In this document: in pieces, positions 1 through 7,965 of the stretch | Numbering within the stretch: the first letter of the stretch is position 1 | How the letters are laid out: every line of letters starts with the position of its first letter | Made by a program: the position numbers and the translations under genes | The notes under the pieces: model-generated | Told to the model about the DNA's origin: nothing | What the model saw: the letters and a program-made list of their open reading frames with translations, nothing else | Database searches by the model: none | Source: Bacteroides mediterraneensis | Lineage (GTDB): Bacteria; Bacteroidota; Bacteroidia; Bacteroidales; Bacteroidaceae | Length of the DNA stretch: 64,000 nucleotides | Assembly: GCF_025993685.1 (NCBI RefSeq) | Contig: NZ_DAJPEN010000001.1 | Coordinates: 620,001 to 684,000 of the forward strand | Direction: 5' to 3'

Positions 1-1260
1 TCTGCAGGTATTGATACCTGGGGAGTGGATATCGTATGTGTAAGTCCCGATGGAGAATTGTGTGGTATACCATACGCATACAGAGACCCACAGACTATAG
101 GAAAGAAAGAAGAATATTTCGATAAAGTGATGAGTTCTAAATATGTGTATATGCGCAGCGGCATACAGCACATGAATTTCAATACAATCTTCCAACTTTA
201 TGTGATGAATGGGCGTAAATGTAATTCAATGCAGAACGCAGATAAAATACTTTTTATTCCAGATGCGTTGAACTATATGCTTACAGGAAAGAAAGTTACA
301 GAATATACCATAGCATCTACTTCAGGTTTGTTAAATCCGGAGTCAAGAGACTGGGATGATATGTTACTTAAGAGTGTTGGAGTAGATAGAGAAAAGTGGG
401 CTTCTATTGTAAAGCCTGGTACTGTGATTGGAAATATTACTGACGAACTGGCCGAAGAACTCCAAATACGACCTGTTCCTGTTGTTGCTGTGGCAGAACA
501 CGATACAGCTTCAGCTGTTGCTGCAATCCCAGCCTTGGATAAAAACTTTGCTTATCTTAGTTCAGGTACATGGTCACTTATGGGTATTGAAACAGAACAT
601 CCGGTGGTAAATGAAAAAACTACTGAATACAATATTACAAATGAAGGAGGTGTGGACGGCACAATCAGGCTTCTTAAAAATATTACTGGTATGTGGATTG
701 TGGAACAGTGTCTGAAGCGCTGGAAGAAGGACGGTATAGAATATTCTTATCCTGAAATGGTAAAGATGGCTTCCGAAGCAGAGGGCTTCAAATGCTTTAT
801 CGATCCTGATGATGCTCTGTTTGTCAATCCTGCAGATATGCCAGAGGCTATCAATGAATATTGTAAAAGAACAGGACAGGCTGCACCTCAGACTCATGCA
901 GCTTATATAAGAATGATTTTCGAGAGTCTTGCAATGAAATATCGTGAGATACTTGATGTATTCAATACATTGGCAGAGAATCCCATTGAAAAACTTCATG
1001 TTATAGGAGGAGGTTCAAGAAATGTACTTCTTAATCAGTTTACTTCAAATGCTATAGGACTTCCTGTTATTGCAGGCCCTGCTGAGGCTTCATCTGTAGG
1101 AAATATCATGCTACAGGCTAAAGCTGCCGGAATTGTAAATTCGCTTCAGGAAATGAGAAATGTAATTTCAGCAAACGTAGAGCTTTCCATATATAATCCT
1201 ATGGATTCAGAAAGCTGGAGTGAAGCATATCAGAAGTATCTGGAAATCATAAACAAGTAA
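1..1260 (+). CDS. rhaB: L-rhamnulokinase, 5' end cut by the window
   Basis: The protein phosphorylates L-rhamnulose to L-rhamnulose-1-phosphate, the second step of rhamnose catabolism, in the cytoplasm. The reading frame is open from base 1 and begins inside the conserved kinase segment SAGIDTWGVD of the FGGY sugar-kinase fold, so the true start lies upstream. The GTG at base 25 is an internal valine codon, not a start. Further FGGY features are an AEHDTASAVAAIP stretch, YLSSGTWSLMG, and the C-terminal ATP-site glycines VIGGGSRN. It is followed after 36 nt by the isomerase gene, in the order kinase-isomerase-permease-aldolase-oxidoreductase known for B. thetaiotaomicron (where the gene is called rhaK). 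The family call is firm from motifs plus context. Only the N-terminal part of the FGGY_N domain is missing. Confidence 0.95.
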   Translation, partial: SAGIDTWGVDIVCVSPDGELCGIPYAYRDPQTIGKKEEYFDKVMSSKYVYMRSGIQHMNFNTIFQLYVMNGRKCNSMQNADKILFIPDALNYMLTGKKVTEYTIASTSGLLNPESRDWDDMLLKSVGVDREKWASIVKPGTVIGNITDELAEELQIRPVPVVAVAEHDTASAVAAIPALDKNFAYLSSGTWSLMGIETEHPVVNEKTTEYNITNEGGVDGTIRLLKNITGMWIVEQCLKRWKKDGIEYSYPEMVKMASEAEGFKCFIDPDDALFVNPADMPEAINEYCKRTGQAAPQTHAAYIRMIFESLAMKYREILDVFNTLAENPIEKLHVIGGGSRNVLLNQFTSNAIGLPVIAGPAEASSVGNIMLQAKAAGIVNSLQEMRNVISANVELSIYNPMDSESWSEAYQKYLEIINK

Positions 1261-1296
1261 TAAAATAAAAATCATAAACTTATAAACTTAAAAACC

Positions 1297-2550
1297 ATGA
1301 AAGAAGAATTAATTGTAAAATCGTACGAGATTGCAAAAGAACGTTATGCAGCATTAGGTGTAGATACAGACAAAGTATTGGAACAGATGCAGAATTTCCA
1401 CCTTTCACTTCATTGTTGGCAGGCTGATGATGTAGCCGGTTTTGAAGTACAGGCAGGACAGCTTAGCGGAGGAATTCAGGCTACAGGTAATTATCCTGGA
1501 AAGGCAAGAAACATTGACGAACTTCGTGCTGATATCATAAAGGCTAAATCAATGATTCCGGGAACACACCGTCTGAATCTTCACGAAATATATGGTGATT
1601 TCCAGGGTAAGGTAGTAGACCGTGATGAAGTTGACACAACTCATTTCCAGAGCTGGATAGAATGGGGTAAGGAAAACAATATGAAGCTTGACTTCAACAC
1701 TACATGTTTCGGTCATCCGAAGAGCGGAAACCTTTCACTTTCAAATCCAGACAAGGGTATTCGTGATTTCTGGATTGAACACAGCAAGCGTTGTCGTGCC
1801 ATTGCGGAAGATATGGGTAAGGCTCAGGGCGATCCATGTATCATGAACGTATGGGTACACGACGGTAGCAAGGATATTACTGTAAACCGTATGAAGTATC
1901 GTGAAAACCTCAAGAACTCTCTTGACGAGATTTTCGCAACTGAATACAAGAACATGAAGGACTGTATCGAATCAAAAGTGTTCGGTATCGGACTTGAAAG
2001 CTACACTGTAGGTTCAAATGAATTCTATGTAGCTTATGGAGCACAGAACAATAAAATGGTAACTCTTGATACTGGGCACTTTCACCCGACAGAAAGCGTG
2101 GCAGACAAGGTATCTTCTCTCTTGCTTTATGTTCCAGAACTGATGCTTCATGTAAGCCGTCCTGTTCGTTGGGACTCAGACCATGTAACTATAATGGACG
2201 ATCCTACACTTGATTTGTTCAGTGAAATCGTTCGTTGTGACGCTCTCGACAGAGTTCATTACGGTCTCGACTATTTCGATGCTTCAATCAATCGTATAGG
2301 TGCGTATGTGATTGGTAGCCGTGCTGCACAGAAGAGTATGGTACGTGCATTGCTTGAACCATTGGCTAAACTTCGTGGATATGAAGCTAATGATATGGGA
2401 TTCCAGCGTCTGGCTCTTCTTGAAGAAGCTAAGGCATTGCCTTGGAATGCAGTTTACGACATGTTCTGCCTGAAGAATGGGGTGCCTGTAGGCAATGAAT
2501 TTATAGCAGAAGTCGAAAAGTACGAAGCTGAAGTTACTTCAAAACGTTGA
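1297..2550 (+). CDS. rhaA: L-rhamnose isomerase
   Basis: This enzyme converts L-rhamnose to L-rhamnulose, the entry step of the pathway, and is cytoplasmic and metal dependent. The protein has 417 residues, the usual length for the family. Metal and substrate motifs are visible: GLESYTVGSNEF (metal-binding Glu), MVTLDTGHFHPTE (Asp/His), and HVSRPVRWDSDHV near residue 290. The ATG at 1297 is preceded by an A-rich leader typical of Bacteroidota. The gene lies 36 nt after rhaB and 4 nt before rhaT, so it is surely co-transcribed. B. thetaiotaomicron literature uses the name rhaI for this isomerase and rhaA for the aldolase; the E. coli symbol is given here. No anomalies were seen. Confidence 0.97.
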   Translation: MKEELIVKSYEIAKERYAALGVDTDKVLEQMQNFHLSLHCWQADDVAGFEVQAGQLSGGIQATGNYPGKARNIDELRADIIKAKSMIPGTHRLNLHEIYGDFQGKVVDRDEVDTTHFQSWIEWGKENNMKLDFNTTCFGHPKSGNLSLSNPDKGIRDFWIEHSKRCRAIAEDMGKAQGDPCIMNVWVHDGSKDITVNRMKYRENLKNSLDEIFATEYKNMKDCIESKVFGIGLESYTVGSNEFYVAYGAQNNKMVTLDTGHFHPTESVADKVSSLLLYVPELMLHVSRPVRWDSDHVTIMDDPTLDLFSEIVRCDALDRVHYGLDYFDASINRIGAYVIGSRAAQKSMVRALLEPLAKLRGYEANDMGFQRLALLEEAKALPWNAVYDMFCLKNGVPVGNEFIAEVEKYEAEVTSKR

Positions 2551-2554
2551 TAAA

Positions 2555-3580
2555 ATGGATGTTTTATTAGGTTTATTAATAATAGCCATAGGCAGTTTTG
2601 GCCAGTCCAGTTCATATGTTCCAATCAAGAAAATCAAATCTTGGGAATGGGAAAACTTCTGGTTGGTACAAGGCATATTTGCCTGGTTGGTATTTCCACT
2701 TCTCGGAGCACTCTTGGCGGTGCCCGAGGGTGGTTTCCTTTTTTCGTTACTATCGTCAGGAGGAGCCCTGAAGGCAATAGTATATGGAGTGTTGTGGGGA
2801 GTAGGCGGACTTACATTCGGGCTAAGTATGCGCTATCTTGGCGTGGCTTTGGGACAGTCTATTTCTTTAGGAACATGTGCAGCTTTCGGTACGTTGTTCC
2901 CTACTCTTATGGCCGGTACTGATTTGTTTCATGGCGAAGGACTTGTACTTCTTTTAGGTGTATGTATCACTCTTGCCGGTATAGCTGTTATCGGTTATAG
3001 TGGTTCTCTTCGTTCGCAGTCAATGAGTGAAGAAGAAAAGAAAGCGGCAGTTAAAGACTTTGCCCTTACCAAGGGACTTCTTGTAGCTCTTCTAGCAGGA
3101 GTTATGAGTGCATGTTTTGCACTTGGGCTTGATGCTGGAACTTCTATTAAGGAGGCTGCCTTATCAGCCGGTGTCAATCCTCTTTATGCCGGATTACCGG
3201 TCATTCTGTTGGTTACTTTTGGTGGTTTCCTTACCAATGCAGTTTATTGTTTCTGGCAGAATATAAAGAATGGAACAACAAAAGACTATTTCAAGGTCTC
3301 TCCCTCACAGTTTATCAACAATGTGTTGTTCTGCATGCTTGCAGGAGTATTATGGTATTCACAGTTCTTCGGTCTGGAAATGGGTAAAAGCTTCTTTACT
3401 GACAATGCTGTCCTTATGGCATTTGCTTGGAGCATACTTATGTCGTTTAATGTTGTCTTTTCAAATTTATGGGGAATTATCCTGCGCGAATGGGCAGGGG
3501 CAGACCGCAAGACTCTTGTTACTTTAGGTATAGGTTTATTGATTTTGATATTCTCAATCTTCTTCTCGTCGCTGGTATAG
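2555..3580 (+). CDS. rhaT: L-rhamnose/proton symporter
   Basis: An inner-membrane permease that imports L-rhamnose with protons. The 341-residue protein is almost entirely hydrophobic, with about ten predicted membrane segments, beginning MDVLLGLLIIAIGSFGQSSSYVPIKK and ending in a long hydrophobic segment (bounded by LGIGLL and SSLV). It has the glycine-rich GVLWGVGGLTFGLSMRYLG segment characteristic of the RhaT (drug/metabolite transporter-like) family. A charged loop around residues 150-170 (EEEKKAAVKDF) separates the two halves. The start lies 4 nt after the rhaA stop, which suggests translational coupling. Within this window it is the only recognisable sugar importer, so it probably carries the rhamnose released by the enzymes encoded downstream (inference). 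Confidence 0.95.
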   Translation: MDVLLGLLIIAIGSFGQSSSYVPIKKIKSWEWENFWLVQGIFAWLVFPLLGALLAVPEGGFLFSLLSSGGALKAIVYGVLWGVGGLTFGLSMRYLGVALGQSISLGTCAAFGTLFPTLMAGTDLFHGEGLVLLLGVCITLAGIAVIGYSGSLRSQSMSEEEKKAAVKDFALTKGLLVALLAGVMSACFALGLDAGTSIKEAALSAGVNPLYAGLPVILLVTFGGFLTNAVYCFWQNIKNGTTKDYFKVSPSQFINNVLFCMLAGVLWYSQFFGLEMGKSFFTDNAVLMAFAWSILMSFNVVFSNLWGIILREWAGADRKTLVTLGIGLLILIFSIFFSSLV

Positions 3581-3627
3581 AAGATTATTAAAATGATGTT
3601 TAAACAGTATTTAATTATAACTTAACG

Positions 3628-4419
3628 ATGGTTTACAACAATTCAATTTCAGGAATTATCTCTCAGATAGCTGAAGTAGCCGGTTACCTTTGGGAACGCG
3701 GATGGGCTGAACGTAATGGTGGTAATATATCTTATAATATTACAGATGTAGTGGATGAGGCAATTACTTCCCTCAAACCACTTGGAGAAGCAATTGTACT
3801 TCCTCAGCCTGTAAAGAACTTGTGCAGTAATTATTTTATAGTGACAGGTACAGGTAAAAGAATGCGTTATGTACATTCTAATCCGATGAAAAATATGTCA
3901 ATAATACGTATATCTGCTGACGGTACATATTATGACATCATTGCAGAAGAATATATACGTCCTACTTCAGAATTGCCTTCACATTTGATGATACATGACT
4001 ATCTTATCGGAAAAGGTAGAAATAATAAGGTCGTTGTTCACACACACCCTATAGAACTTGTAGCTATGACTCATAATCCGGCTTTCCTAGAGAAAGATGT
4101 ATTGAGCAAGATCCTTTGGAGTATGATACCGGAGACACGTGCTTTCTGTCCGAAAGGTTTAGGAATAGCTAGATATCAGTTGCCAGGTTCGGTAGTCCTT
4201 GCAGAGGAAACTATCAAACAGCTTGACGAATATGATGTCGTAATGTGGGAAAAACACGGTGCCGTAGCTGTTGGTGGGGATTTGATTGAGGCATTCGATA
4301 TGATAGATACATTATCAAAATCAGCCAAAATCTATGAGTCTGCTTGTTCAATGGGATTTGTACCAAAAGGAATGACAGACGAACAAATGGACGAACTTAA
4401 ACGAGTGTTTAACCTGTAA
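3628..4419 (+). CDS. rhaD: L-rhamnulose-1-phosphate aldolase
   Basis: Cleaves L-rhamnulose-1-phosphate to dihydroxyacetone phosphate and L-lactaldehyde in the cytoplasm. It is a class II, zinc-dependent aldolase of the AraD/FucA fold. Visible signatures are the N-terminal RNGGNISYN phosphate-binding segment, FIVTGTGKRMR, the zinc-ligand motif VVHTHPIEL, and the C-terminal EKHGAVAVGGD that supplies a further histidine ligand. The length of 263 residues is normal. It sits 47 nt after rhaT and 11 nt before the lactaldehyde reductase gene, which takes the other product of the reaction. It corresponds to rhaA of the B. thetaiotaomicron nomenclature. Confidence 0.96.
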   Translation: MVYNNSISGIISQIAEVAGYLWERGWAERNGGNISYNITDVVDEAITSLKPLGEAIVLPQPVKNLCSNYFIVTGTGKRMRYVHSNPMKNMSIIRISADGTYYDIIAEEYIRPTSELPSHLMIHDYLIGKGRNNKVVVHTHPIELVAMTHNPAFLEKDVLSKILWSMIPETRAFCPKGLGIARYQLPGSVVLAEETIKQLDEYDVVMWEKHGAVAVGGDLIEAFDMIDTLSKSAKIYESACSMGFVPKGMTDEQMDELKRVFNL

Positions 4420-4430
4420 AATTCATTGTT

Positions 4431-5585
4431 ATGGTAAATAGATTTGTATTGAACGAAGTATCTTACTTTGGTCCCGGAGCCAGAGAAGTTCTTCCAAAAG
4501 AAACATCACGTCTTGGCTTGAAAAAGGCTTTTGTAGCAACAGACAAGGATTTGATAAAGTTTGGTGTTGCCGATAAAGTATTATCAGTTTTGCGTAATGC
4601 CAATATCCCATACGAAGTTTTCAGCGAGATCAAACCTAATCCTACGGTTTCTAACGTTAAGGCTGGTCTTGCAGCATATGCAGCTTCAGGTGCTGATTTC
4701 ATTATTGCCATTGGTGGCGGTTCGTCAATGGACACAGCCAAGGCTATTGGTATCATAACCAATAATCCTGAGTTCTCCGATGTAGTATCTCTGGAAGGAG
4801 TTGCCGATACAAAGAAGAAGTCAGTTCCTATCATAGCCCTTCCAACTACAGCTGGAACAGCTGCAGAAGTTACTATCAACTATGTTATTACTGACGAGGA
4901 AAACCACAAGAAGATGGTTTGTGTCGATCCTAATGATATCCCTGCTATTGCCATAGTCGATGCCGAACTTATGTACACTCTTCCAAAGAGTCTGACAGCA
5001 GCAACAGGTTTGGATGCTTTGACTCATGCCATCGAAGGTCTTATCACTAAAGGTGCATGGGAGATGAGTGACATGTTTGAAATCAAGGCGATCGAGATGA
5101 TAGCACGCTATCTTGAAACAGCAGTGAATGAACCAAATAATGCCGAAGCACGTAATGGTATGGCTGTTGCACAGTACATAGCCGGTATGGCATTCTCTAA
5201 CGTAGGTTTGGGAGTAGTACACGGTATGGCTCATCCATTGGGAGCAATCTTCGATATACCTCACGGTGTGGCGAATGCACTTTTATTGCCAACAATTATG
5301 GAATTCAATGCTCCGGCCGCCTTGGATAAGTATGTTGATATTGCCAAGGCTATGAATGTATATTCAGCCGGAATGACAAAGGAAGAAGCTGCAGATGCAG
5401 CTGTCAAAGCGGTTAAGGAATTGTCAGTACGTGTAGGAATACCTCAGCATCTTTCAGAATTGGGAATTAATGCTGAAGATCTTCCTCGCCTTGCGAGGGC
5501 AGCATATGCAGATGTATGTACTCCTGGTAATCCGCGTGAGGTGACAGAAGAGATAATCCTTGAACTTTACAAGAAGACTTTGTAA
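4431..5585 (+). CDS. fucO: Lactaldehyde reductase (1,2-propanediol oxidoreductase)
   Basis: Reduces L-lactaldehyde, made by the aldolase, to 1,2-propanediol with NADH, which balances redox under anaerobic growth. It is an iron-dependent group III alcohol dehydrogenase of 384 residues. The nucleotide-binding motif IIAIGGGSSMDTAKAIG lies near residues 90-106, the segment PTTAGTAAEVT near 142-152, and the metal-binding histidine cluster is GVVHGMAHPLGAIFDIPHG. It is the last gene of the rhamnose operon and is followed by a terminator at 5611. In B. thetaiotaomicron the equivalent gene is rhaO, followed by the AraC regulator rhaR. Here no rhaR follows; a GH3 gene does. Confidence 0.95.
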   Translation: MVNRFVLNEVSYFGPGAREVLPKETSRLGLKKAFVATDKDLIKFGVADKVLSVLRNANIPYEVFSEIKPNPTVSNVKAGLAAYAASGADFIIAIGGGSSMDTAKAIGIITNNPEFSDVVSLEGVADTKKKSVPIIALPTTAGTAAEVTINYVITDEENHKKMVCVDPNDIPAIAIVDAELMYTLPKSLTAATGLDALTHAIEGLITKGAWEMSDMFEIKAIEMIARYLETAVNEPNNAEARNGMAVAQYIAGMAFSNVGLGVVHGMAHPLGAIFDIPHGVANALLLPTIMEFNAPAALDKYVDIAKAMNVYSAGMTKEEAADAAVKAVKELSVRVGIPQHLSELGINAEDLPRLARAAYADVCTPGNPREVTEEIILELYKKTL

Positions 5586-5610
5586 TTACACCCATATTAG
5601 TTTGTTTATC

Positions 5611-5650
5611 AATCCTGCAATGAATATTTTATTCTTTGCGGGATTTTTTT
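5611..5650 (+). terminator. Rho-independent terminator after fucO
   Basis: AATCCTGCAA pairs with TTGCGGGATT (one G-U pair) across a loop of about 15 nt and is followed by a run of T. It ends the rhamnose operon 26 nt after the fucO stop. Confidence 0.85.
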
Positions 5651-5675
5651 GTGTTTATATTTATAACTATATGTA

Positions 5676-5687
5676 TTTTTCGTTCAT
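5676..5687 (-). promoter_or_regulatory. ATGAACGAAAAA motif upstream of the GH3 gene
   Basis: The top strand reads TTTTTCGTTCAT, so the minus strand reads ATGAACGAAAAA. The same 13-base string (ATGAACGAAAAAT) occurs at 36607 on the + strand, and the core recurs at 21213 and 36567. All copies lie between a terminator and the first gene of an enzyme block. It is a candidate regulator-binding site, perhaps for the HTCS at 58898. This is inferred from recurrence and position only. Confidence 0.5.
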
Positions 5688-5696
5688 AGTGTATGA

Positions 5697-5731
5697 TTTG
5701 TACATATTTGAGTGATATTTTCTATCTTTTG
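5697..5731 (+). promoter_or_regulatory. Possible Bacteroidota-type promoter for the GH3 block
   Basis: A TTTG at 5697-5700 is followed 22 nt later by TATCTTTTG (5723-5731), one base longer than the TAnnTTTG consensus for the -7 element. Transcription would start near 5738, leaving a leader of about 65 nt before the GH3 start codon. This is a weak match chosen partly for its position. Confidence 0.3.
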
Positions 5732-5803
5732 CCCGTATCGTATTCGTAAAAGACTTTATTACTTCTGATATTTGTTATCAAAATAAATGTTTAATAAAGT
5801 ATT

Positions 5804-7936
5804 ATGAAAACTACGGTATTAATAGTGAGTTTGATCCTGCTCTCTGCTTGTACAGAAAGTAAAGTAGAAAAGGTAAATCAAGAGAATGAATTCGTTGAGA
5901 ATATTGTCTCAAGAATGACCATTGATGAAAAAATAGAGCAAATGGTGCAGGATGCTCCATATAATGAAAGACTTGGCATTCCAAGAATGATGTATAGTGA
6001 ATGCCTGCATGGATTATGGTTGGATGGCGCTACAGTTTTCCCTCAGGCTATAGCTTTAGGATCTACTTGGAATCCTGAGTTGATAAAAAAAATGACATCA
6101 TATATAGCTAAAGAAGCAAGAGGGATTGGTGTTACTCATTGTTATTCTCCGAATCTGGATGTCAGCATAGGAGATGCACGATATGGACGAATTGAAGAAT
6201 CATATGGTGAGGATCCTTATTTGGTTAGTCGTATGGGAGTAGCCTTTATAAAAGGTCTTCAAGGAGAAGGAGATGAATATTTGGATGAGAATCATATAAT
6301 TGCCACAGCCAAACATTTTGTTGCATATCCGGAAAATCGTACAGGATTAAATGGTGCCTTTTCAGATGTGTCTTTACGTCGATTATATGAAATTCATTTT
6401 CCTTCTTTTGAGGCTGCTGTAAAGGAAGCTAAAGTTGGAAGTTTGATGCCGGCACATCAGGATTTAAATGGTGTACCATGTCATGCTAATTCATGGCTGA
6501 TTAATGATGTATTGCGCAAGGAATGGGGCTTTGATGGTTTTCTTATATCTGATAACACAGATGTTGGACGTTTACGGACAATGCATAAGATTGCCAGCAA
6601 CAAAACAGAGGCTGCCGTTTTGGCTATGAAAGCCGGTGTTGATATGGAATTGGTTATAGGAAAAAATCCGGATCAACTTTCTTATACAATGGATGTCCTG
6701 GAAGATACTATTCTTAAAGACAGATCTTTAATGAAATATGTTGACGCTAATGTTAAGCGTATCATTACTGCAAAATATCGTCTTGGTATGTTTGAAAGTG
6801 CCCCTGCAATTTCAAATGATATGATTGTTGAAAGTAGCGAAGAAGCGCAGCAATGTGCACTTGATGTTGCCCGTAATGCAGTTATTCTACTAAAGAATGA
6901 TAATAATATTCTTCCTTTGGATAAATCGAAAATAAAGTCTATTGCTGTTATTGGCCCTAATGCTTCAGAAACCATAAGGAATAACAGATATATTCAGACT
7001 GGAAGTTATTCCGGTATGCCACCTTATTATACATCTGTTCTGGAAGGAATCAGGAATAAAGTTGGCGATAAAGTTAAAGTAAACTATGCAGAAGGTTGTG
7101 ACTTCTTTTCAAATTCTAAAGCAGGATTTTCACAGGCTGTAAATGCTGCGCGTAATTCGGATGTTGTTGTTCTCGCAGTTGGAGGTTGCTCGTTGACTTG
7201 TGGTGAAGGTCACGACCGCGATGATATAAATCTTGTAGGTGTACAGAGTGAATTAATTGAAGCAATATCAAAAACAGGCAAACCTATTGTTATGATTATG
7301 ATAAATGGTCGTCCTCTGGATATTGAGAAAGAAGTAGGAATGGTCGATGCTTTGATTGAAGGATGGTATCTTGGTATGCGTACCGGTGATGCTTTGGCAG
7401 ATGTTATTTTTGGAGACTATAATCCGGGTGGAAAGCTTACAGTTTCTTTCCCACGAAATGTAGGACAACTTCCTGTAACATATTTGCAGAAGCCTGATTT
7501 TGTAGGTTCAGGTAAAGGTCAGTATCAGGATTCTTCCAAAGAACCTTTATTTCATTTCGGTTATGGTATGAGTTATACCAAATTTGAATATTCAAAGCCT
7601 GTGTTATCTTCATCAAGAATAAAGGCCGGTGAAAGTGTAAAACTTAAGATTGACGTTAAGAATATTGGTGAGTATGATGGTGACGAAATAGTTCAGGTAT
7701 ATATTAAAGATGATTATGCTTCTGTAGGCAGATATAATAAGATGCTTAAGGCTTTCGATAGAGTACATATAAAGAAAGGAGAGACCAAAACAGTAGAATT
7801 TGAGCTCACTCCTGATAAATTTGAATTATATGACGTTAATATGAAAAAGACAATTGAGCCAGGAACATTTACAATATTTGTTGGCTCATCATCTCGTGAG
7901 CAGGATCTTAAACAGATTGTATTGACTGTAAAATAG
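5804..7936 (+). CDS. GH3 beta-glycosidase lipoprotein (beta-xylosidase/glucosidase type)
   Basis: A retaining exo-beta-glycosidase of family GH3. The N-terminus is a lipoprotein signal with lipobox LSAC, so Cys16 would be lipidated; acidic residues soon after (TES) are compatible with surface display. The (beta/alpha)8 domain holds ATAKHFVAYPEN (Lys170-His171) and the nucleophile motif GFDGFLISDNTDV, in which Asp250 is the expected nucleophile. The alpha/beta sandwich domain follows, with GEGHDRDDINL likely carrying the acid/base Glu, and a C-terminal fibronectin-III-like domain (FHFGYGMSYTKFEYS onward). The length of 710 residues is normal. It is first in the block and 29 nt before a GH78 gene. 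In a rhamnose-, uronate- and sulfate-oriented locus, beta-xylosidase activity is plausible because ulvan contains xylose; beta-glucosidase activity cannot be excluded from sequence alone. Confidence 0.9.
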   Translation: MKTTVLIVSLILLSACTESKVEKVNQENEFVENIVSRMTIDEKIEQMVQDAPYNERLGIPRMMYSECLHGLWLDGATVFPQAIALGSTWNPELIKKMTSYIAKEARGIGVTHCYSPNLDVSIGDARYGRIEESYGEDPYLVSRMGVAFIKGLQGEGDEYLDENHIIATAKHFVAYPENRTGLNGAFSDVSLRRLYEIHFPSFEAAVKEAKVGSLMPAHQDLNGVPCHANSWLINDVLRKEWGFDGFLISDNTDVGRLRTMHKIASNKTEAAVLAMKAGVDMELVIGKNPDQLSYTMDVLEDTILKDRSLMKYVDANVKRIITAKYRLGMFESAPAISNDMIVESSEEAQQCALDVARNAVILLKNDNNILPLDKSKIKSIAVIGPNASETIRNNRYIQTGSYSGMPPYYTSVLEGIRNKVGDKVKVNYAEGCDFFSNSKAGFSQAVNAARNSDVVVLAVGGCSLTCGEGHDRDDINLVGVQSELIEAISKTGKPIVMIMINGRPLDIEKEVGMVDALIEGWYLGMRTGDALADVIFGDYNPGGKLTVSFPRNVGQLPVTYLQKPDFVGSGKGQYQDSSKEPLFHFGYGMSYTKFEYSKPVLSSSRIKAGESVKLKIDVKNIGEYDGDEIVQVYIKDDYASVGRYNKMLKAFDRVHIKKGETKTVEFELTPDKFELYDVNMKKTIEPGTFTIFVGSSSREQDLKQIVLTVK

Positions 7937-7965
7937 TTTTCAATAGGTAACAATAATATTTATTT

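Noticed and set aside
25..1260. Rhamnulokinase start at GTG 25
   Set aside because: The frame is open to base 1 and encodes conserved kinase residues before 25, so the gene is cut by the window edge.
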